A DNA stretch of 64,000 nt. Source: Cinclus cinclus. Taxonomy: Eukaryota; Chordata; Aves; Passeriformes; Cinclidae. Both the position numbers and the translations under genes were made by a program. The notes below the pieces were generated by a model. It was not told where the DNA came from. It worked only from the letters and a program-made list of their open reading frames with translations, and ran no database searches. The DNA lies in NCBI RefSeq assembly GCF_963662255.1, contig NC_085067.1, forward strand, positions 3,562,428 to 3,626,427, read 5' to 3'. Below are positions 42,401 to 51,400 of this stretch, one piece after another. How positions within the stretch are numbered: the first letter of the stretch is position 1; the number at the start of each line of letters is the position of its first letter.

Positions 42401-45400
42401 ATTCCCCAATGATTCAGTATGAACTTTGATAATTGAGAGGATGCAGAGGAATATTTTGGTTTGGTTTTTTGTTTTTTTTTTGGTTCCCCTTCCCACCATG
42501 AACACCTATCATTCTAGGCAAGGAAAGTGGAGTGTGAGAAAAGCAGTGACTGCTTTTGAAACCAAGGTTAAGCTTAATTATAAAAAAAACACCTCCTGTT
42601 TTCTAAATACGTTAAAACTTGCAGCTATGCAATAGCACAAGTACTTGAACTGAAAGATTATCTTTTTAGGGCAGGAGGTGTTTATAACATGTTGCTGCAA
42701 TGCCTAGCATACTGAGGCTTGGCCCTCTGGGCACTGCCAGGGTACAGATACCATCTTTCATGTGTAAGAAGGAGGGGGTTTGTTGATTTGGAGGTTGTAT
42801 TTTTTTAACACTTGTTTAATTCTCTAAATTACCTTCATTTTAATTTTAGGTTTAATCTGCCGAGCGCTGCCTCGGGGTAGCCCACACGCTGAACTAAAGG
42901 AGAGAACAGTCTTGTCTGGCTCTATAATGCAAGGTGAGGTACTGCAGGTTTCTAAAGGGGAGCATTAATTAATCCTCAAAAATCTGGATTTCTGAACCTT
43001 AAAGCTCTTATTAACTGTGGGAGCTATGTTAAAGGTGGAGCTTATTTTACGAAACATTTTCACAGCATAAATCAGCAGCTTTTTGATATGCTGTCTTCAA
43101 AGCTAGTCTGTAAACACAGATTTTATTTCTAATTGGAAAATAGACTTTTTAATATGAGTACTTGGTAATTAGAATTTTTTTTTTTAAATTAACACTAATA
43201 ACTCTGCAGATACATTTAGTTCTTTTATTTCAGCATCTGAAATAACCGTGGGAGGTTTTTTGTAATATGTTGTTCAGTATTATTTTTGTGATGGTTTTTT
43301 TAGACCTTGAGTATCTTACCACAGACTACAGCAAACCAAAGTTTCACTGTTATATTTAATTAGTTACTCTTCTTATGAAAAAAGAGACTTAGCAGCTATT
43401 AATACCAGTCATGTGACCCTTTCTTTCTATGAAAGGCACACCAAGAGCAACAGCTGAAAGTTTTGAAGAAGGCTTGAAGTACCCCAAACAGATCAAGAGA
43501 GAGTCACCTCCCATCAGGACGTTTGAAGGAGCCATCACCAAGGGCAAACCCTACGATGGGGTCACCACCATAAAGGAGATGGGTCGCTCCATCCATGAGA
43601 TCCCAAGGCAGGACCTCTTAAGCCAAGAGAGTCGCAAGACTCCTGAAATGGTGCAGACAGCCAGGCCAATCATAGAAGGCTCCATATCTCAGGTAAACCC
43701 AGAAAGCACTTTCACACTCACACACGAGTGAATCAGGCTTGTGGGAGTTTTTCCACAGTGTGACCTTAACCTGAACTTTCTCCTCTTCAGGGCACACCCA
43801 TAAAATATGAAAGCAACTCTGGCCAGTCTGCCATCAAACACAATGTAAAATCTTTAATCACTGGACCAAGCAAGCTGCCCCGGGGAATGCCTCAGCTGGA
43901 AATGGTGCCAGAAAACGTGAAGGTGGTGGAACGAGGAAAATACGAAGATGTGAAGACCGGGGATGCCGTGCGGTCCCGTCACACGTCAGTAGTCAGCTCT
44001 GGTCCCTCTGTTCTCAGGTCAACACTTCATGAAACTCCCAAATCACAGCTGAGCCCTGGGATTTATGATGATACAAATGCTCGGAGGACACCTGTGAATT
44101 ATCAGAGTCCAATGTCCAGGAGTTCACCCATGATGAATAGAGTTAGTGAGGGTATGTCATTCCTGTCCACAGTAAGACAAAAAGTTTTATTATTTTAATT
44201 TTTATGTACTCCATTCTTCTTTATTTTATTCTAGTGGCTTGTCTCAATTTGGAAGTTGGCTAGAATGAATTTTAGAAGGCTGTAAGCTGTTAATTGAAAT
44301 AAGGAAATGAAAATCCGCCATAATAGAAGCGGAAAGTTGGAAAGCAATTCAGTCTCAATTTGCATTTGATTATGGATCACATTGGAAGTGGTACCTACAA
44401 GGATAATGTTTTAAGGGCAGAAACTATTCCTGATTTAAAAGTGTCTAGATGAGGAAGATGATTTAGTGAAGTGTAAATGATCTTAAAGTACAGTTCTTTC
44501 AGCAGAAGTGTTTTGTGATATAAAATGTTCTCTGTGCTTTGTTGTATTGCAGTCATTGAAAATGTTCCTTGGGAACCAGCATATTTTTACAGTTAAATTT
44601 TCAATAGAGAAATAGGCATTAATTAATTTTTCATTGCTTTTTAGCTGGAGTATCTTCTGGGAAGCCAGCAAATCATGAAAGGAAGAACACACTCACTCCA
44701 ACACAGAGGGAGAGTGTGCCAGCAAAGTCTCCAGTGCCAGGGGTTGATCCTGTAGTGGCTCACAGTCCTTTTGACCCTCACCACAGAGGAGCAACTCCTG
44801 AAGTCTACAGGGGTCACCTCCCTCCCCATTTAGATCCTGCTATGCCATTTCACAGGGCTCTGGATCCTGGTAAATACATTTGTGTTGGCTTGTTTTAGTT
44901 TTAGAAATACTGTGAGCTTTAATGCACAGGAAGGATACCTTCATAAGGCAGTTATCAATGGCCAGGTATCATTTATAAGATTACAAGTATTTATTGTTGT
45001 GATTTGATTTCAGTTTAATGGTGATTTAATATCTAACCAAGAAACTTAGTAAAATAGTGTATAATTCTGTAAATTCCCTTCAGAGCTGCCAACTTGCTTC
45101 TGTTTTGTTAAAAAGTTCACAGTATTTTTTGATAAGTATATGTGGAATGTATTAAAAGCTTTCAGGAAAACTTTGCAAAGAAGGATGTGGAAGAGGCTAG
45201 AAAATTAATATAATCCTATATAATTGTATATCAATTTATATATTCTTTAAAAGTCCTCTGTTCAGACTGTGATTATTTTCACTGAAGGATTATCAGGTTG
45301 TCCCTGGTGATATAAAATACAGTGACATTCTTTTAACCTATCCCTCAGTTGATTTCTGTGAGGTATCTTCTATCTTCTTTAGGAATTTCAGCCTTTTACA

Positions 45401-48400
45401 CTTTCAGAATTTCAGGATTTATATTTTTATTAAAGTCACCTGTCCAGTCTAGATTGTTCAGACTCTCAGTGTGCATGCAGTGCAGAAATTCAATAAAATG
45501 CTGTTCTCACTCATTTGGCACCAGCTAGAGAGACTTGATGCCACCTCTCATTGAGGCTTTACAAACACCTGAAAGTTTTATTTAATCCAGAACCATCCTG
45601 CTTCCTAAATACCCCCTTTTTCCTTCCTTTCACCCCCAGCTGCTGCTGCTTACCTGTTCCAAAGGCAGCTGTCCCCCACGCCGGGGTACCCCAGCCAGTA
45701 CCAGCTGTACGCCATGGAGAACACGCGCCAGACCATCCTCAACGACTACATCACCTCCCAGCAGATGCAAGTGAACCTCCGGCCTGATGTCACCAGGGGA
45801 TTGTCCCCCAGGGAGCAAACTTTAGCACTCCCTTATGCAGGAGCACGAGGTGGGCCTGGCTCTCTTTCTAGAATCCTCTTACAAGTGAGTTTTGGCTGTG
45901 CCAGCTGTGGTTTGGCTCATCCAAGGCCAGGTGTATAAATGTGTGCATCCTGTAGTGATCGTGGATGTCTGACAACTCGTTTGCAAACTGCCTTTTGTGC
46001 AAAAGAAAGCCACCTCTATAATGAATATTTTTAAAGAGAAGTCTCTGAGAGTTGCTAGTGTTCAAGAGCCAGATTGTTTTCTGCTCATTTAAATTGATGA
46101 GCAGGACCATATTTAGCTCACCATCAAACTTCAGAAAAGATAATTATATCAAAATGATAACTCCTTCTATAAGAATATAAAAGCAACAGCCAGAAGTGCA
46201 ATGTTTGTGATAATAATGCTGATTGTTTTATTTTTTGGGTAATACCCAAAATTGCTAAAAGATGGGATTATTGAGTAGAGGTGAAGTGCATTATTCCAAA
46301 GGGCAATTAAAGGGAGTTGCTACAAATGCAAAATCTGACTTGGTATGTTCCTAAATCACTGATTGTCAGATCTAAGAGAGTATAACCAGCTGGAATATAC
46401 CTCTACACATGCCTTATTATTGTATTTTCTCCACCAAACATTCATTGCTGTGTAGACCATTCTCACGTGTGTTATCTCCTGACAGGAATTATTGACCTGA
46501 ACAATATGGCCCCCACTATCTTAGTGCCTCATCCTGGAGGAACGAGCACCCCACCCATGGAGAGAATCACATATATCCCTGGCACCCAGCTTACCTTCCC
46601 TCCCAGGCCTTACAACCCTGCTTCTCTGTCACCAGGTAAGAGCTCTCGTGGCTTGGTGATGCCTCTAATTGTCTGACATGCTGAGATAATTGACCATCTT
46701 CATTCAGCTTTCATTAATGCCATGTTTTGTTGCTTTCTCAGGAGATGCTTTTTACATGCACCTCTCACTTGAATAGCAAAGGGGTTTTGATGATATCCTG
46801 TGTAGTTACTGTAGAAGCACTGTCAAATTCTGAATTTGCCTCATTCTGTCAGGTCTTTATTGGTAGTAATTTGATTATAATTCACTAACCCCATTTTACA
46901 TGTGTTGAAAGGTGGAATTGGAGTCCGTAAGATGTGTAGTTTCTAACTGTATAGCAACCACTTTAGTAAAAGGCTTTTGAGCTTTCCACTGTCGCTGTAT
47001 GTTAAGCTTTTGTCTTCCTAGCTAAGTGCACAGTCCTGAGTGAAATTAAAATGTATTTGGGAAATTTTGCTCTAAGTGTATGGTAAAATATATAGGCAAG
47101 TGTTTACATTATCATGCTTCACTTAAGTACATTTTTTGCTCCTTCATTTTACCTTGTGGACCTTCCAGGACACCCCACACACCTGGCAGCTTCTGCAGCA
47201 GCAAATGCTGAAAGGGAACGGGAAAGGGAAAGGGAGAAGGAACGGGAAAGGGAGAGGGAACGTGAACGAGAGCGGGAAAGAGAACGAGAACGTGAGAGGG
47301 AGAGAATCACCTCAGTCCCTGCTGAACTTTATCTCCGACCAGGTGAGGGCACATGGATACACTTGGTTCACTTGTCTTGTACACCGTAACTGCTCATTTT
47401 ATACAATTACTTAGTAGCAAATATCATTTACAGTTTGCTTTACTCTGCACTTCAGGCAGGTTCCTGTTGCCGAGTAGTTCTGGTCATAATTGCAACTTCT
47501 GCAACTTCTTGAACTTTCAAAGCAATGTAGCACCTAAAGAGGAGTGGATCCCAGTTGTCACTGGCACAGCTTGCATGTCATTTAGAGCATTGTGAACAGA
47601 TTTAAATCTTTAATACATACCTTCACATCCAAAGCGATGGAGACAACTGGAAGGGATGTGGAGGAGCCAGCATTGATTTACAGTGCTACATGGTGTAAGA
47701 ATAATAATTTATTTTAGTTTGTTGCCCTTTACTCTTCCTGCAGGTGCAGAGCAGCCTGGCAGACCCAGCAGTCACGGATACGTCCGGTCCCCATCCCCTT
47801 CTGTCAGAAGCCAGGAAAACATTCTGCAGCAAAGGCCAAGTATTTTCCAAGGAACCAATGGGACAAGTGTAATCACACCTTTGGATCCTGCTGCTCAGCT
47901 ACGTATCATGTATGTTTTAGAAGTTAATATGGCACAGATATCTGTTCTAATATTTGAGCTTATTAAAAGGTGCATTTAGGGTTAAGGATATTTCACTACA
48001 TGATTGCTCTTGGATTTATCAGAGCATTTTCTTCAGTGCATTTTGGGTAGAAATTAGTGTCAGAAAAGCTTTGCTTTATTGTGCTCATGGCTCTAGTTCT
48101 TTCTATGTGATGTAATTGAGGCTATTCAATCTTTGCCCACAGGCAGCTCACCCCTGGAGCTCCCTCTATCACTCAAGGTTTGCCAGCTTCCCGTTACAAC
48201 ACTGCTGCTGATGCCCTGGCAGCACTCGTGGACGCTGCAGCCTCTGCTCCTCAGATGGAAGTTGCCAAAGCAAAGGAGAACAAGCATGAAGGAACCAGGA
48301 TAGAAGAGAACATGGGACGCCGGTCAGCTGTGGTGACTGACCAGCAGCAGATGGAGCAGAAGACCCTGGAGGTAGAAAAGAGGCCTGTGCAGTGCCCCTA

Positions 48401-51400
48401 TACATCTGCAAATTACTCTGGTGGCAAGTCCCAGGGACAGACTTCATCAGTAGTCTATTCAGAGGCTGGTAAAGAGAAAGGACCTCCTCCTAAATCCAGG
48501 TACGAGGAAGAGCTGAGAACTCGAGGAAAGACCACAATTACTGCTGCTAACTTCATAGATGTGATCATCACTCGTCAGATTGCTTCAGACAAGGATGCTC
48601 GAGATAGGGGCTCTCAAAGTTCAGATTCTTCCAGTAGTTGTACGTATCTTAGTACCTCTCTACTTCTTTGCTGTCTGTTTTAGCCTTTTAGGGAAATGAT
48701 TTGAAGTGGTTTGGATGTTTAATGATAAAATATTCAGCTCTGCAAAGCAGAAACACTTGATAGACAAATACAGTTTTTACATATAGTGACTCTTGCAAAA
48801 TCAGAGCTGTTTACTTTATTCGGATTCCATGCTACAGCATGAATGCAGGATCATAAGAGTAACTTTTTCAGAAGTCAGGAAACTGAAAATTACTTGGTTT
48901 ATGTTGGAACACTGTTTCATGGAACTATTTGTATCACCATAGTTATCATGAGAAGGCAACAGTGTTTTTTGACTTTCATTCACTGGTGCAATTTTACTGG
49001 AAGCACTGGTGTTGCTAAGTATAGGCAACAAAAATTTTCTGTCATATTTACATGGTACTCCACAACCTTTGCTTGATATTCAGTGTCCTCACACCGGTAT
49101 GAAGCTCCTGGAGATGCCATTGAGGTGATCAGCCCTGCAAATTCACCTGTACCTGCTCAAGAAAAGCTACAGTCCTATCAACAGGAGGCACCCAAACCAA
49201 ACCAGGCAGAGAGTAAGTTCATCTGCATGTGGAAGTATTCTCACAGTCACCTTTTTTAGATTTATAAGCACAGAAGTTTCAAACCTTGAAACTTATCAGA
49301 GTGACCTTTTCTTTTTCAACCAGCTGACCCCACCAGGCCGTACGAGGGCCCCATTCACCGCTACAGGACACAACAGGAGCCCCCCTCGCCCCAGCAACCT
49401 CCACCTCCCTCTTCCCAGGCAGAGGGGATGGCACATGTGCCCAGGACACATCGGCTCATCACCCTTGCTGATCACATCTGTGTAGGTTTTATGATTATGG
49501 CTTTTATTTGAGAGCATTACAAAATATTGTATCTGAATTTGTAACCTTGTTTGTTGCCATCAGAGGCTCGTCTAGTTCACGAGTACCTACACTGTGGCCA
49601 ATGTCTAACCAAGATCTCTTCTCCATTTCTTTCGGTGACATCCAGCAAATTATCACACAAGACTTTGCTAGAAACCAAGCAGCTTCTCAGGCCTCTTTGC
49701 AGCCTCCCACCACTACATTCCAGAATTCCACCCCTGCTCCAACGCCTGTTTCTGGCCGGGCCAAGACCTCGAACCGCTACAGCCCCGAGGCTCAGTCACA
49801 GCCTGTGCACCACCAGCGGCCAGGGGCCAGAGTGTCCCCTGAGAACCTCTCTGACAAGGCCAGGGGAAGGTAATGCATGGCTTCAGTCTAACTGCAAGTT
49901 TCATTGATGCCCAGATAGGATATTGATATAAAATAGTGCAGTAATCTTGGTGGATATTGGAAGTAAAGGTGCCTTTGGGTCTTTTTTTTTAGGCAAAGTT
50001 TGTCTCCTACTGTTTTGTCAATTGCTTGGTTCCATAACATAATTTGTAACAGTTTTCCCTTTGCTACTTCTCTTAATTTCCAGTTTTTAGAGGGCTGAAA
50101 ACATTTAATAACTTAAAACTTACCAGAGTTGTTATGGACAATGCATGGCCATCTTTTAAAAGATCACCAAGCTTACCAAAGCATGTAACATATAACTACA
50201 CATAGGCAGTTATGTAATTTTCCAGTTCCTACATAAGTTAACTACTGTTGTACATGCATTGAGAGTAATTATCTGTCTCTGAATCATGGATGTAGGCCTG
50301 GAAAATCTCCAGAGAGGAGTCATGTCTCCTCAGAGCCCTATGAGCCAATCTCGCCACCTCAGGTCCCGGTTGTACATGAGAAGCAGGAAAATGTTCTTTT
50401 GCTTTCCCAAAGAACTGAGCCTACTGAACAGAGGTAGGTGCAAAACTGACTTCTAAAAACATAATTCTGAATCTTTGTGCTGGAAACAGTGTTTTTATTA
50501 AAGAGCAGTTCAAGTGACCTTCATCTGGTGCCACAGGCAAATTGTTAATCACTGTCAATCCTTCTGCACTAACATCCAAAACTTGCTATCTGGGAGATGC
50601 TTTGGGAAGGCTGAGGGAAAGGTCACATGTTGGTCTCTGTCTTAAGTTTCTTGGTGCAGGCAGAGTGTTCTGTGTCACATCTGAGAGACTGTTAGAGTGA
50701 AACTCCTCGTGGTTGCCAGTTCAGTAAAACTGAATTGAGTTTTGAGAAAGGTCACAGTTTTTATTAAATCATTCAGTCTTCTCCTGCCTGGTTGGATTCT
50801 TGGATACTGTCCTGGTGGAGAGGGGAAGAACCCAGGCTTCCAGCACTCATGGTGCTGGAGCAGTTTATCACTTGAAATACCACTGGGCTGAGGAGCTTCC
50901 AGGAGGAGTGAAGGTGGGGTGTCCTGTCCCAGTCTGCCAGATCTGAACCAGAAAACTGCACAGGACCTTCACGGGGTCCCTGGCAGTGCTGGTGTCTGCA
51001 AACATGTGGGAGATGCACATTGCAGTGGGTGCTCCTGTATTTGCCCTGCTGAGGAAGGAAGAGCACCCAAAGCAGTTATTTAAAGCTCGTGCTGGTGAAA
51101 CTGATTCTAATTTTCTAGGGGTTTTCCACTCTACATTTGCTGCAGAGCTGTTATAGTCCATGATGGGTGTCAGGTAGATGCAAGGGGATTTTCAGGCACA
51201 TGACAGGGGAGATTGCACTTTTTAGAAATGTAAGGATCTTGGGCTAGGAAACCTAGATTATTTTTTACTTCATTTTTTAGATTATTTTTTAATTTACATT
51301 CAAGTTGTTTGTTTTTTTAAATTCAAGCTTATTTGTCAGATTGCTGCTGCTTAAGCAAACTCAGTTATTATTGAGCCCCCCAGTGTTCATATGACTGTTA

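Noticed and set aside
47136..47414. Second open frame (Gly-Lys/Asn-rich) across NCOR1 exon 36
   Set aside because: It is the shadow of the Glu-Arg repeat in another frame.
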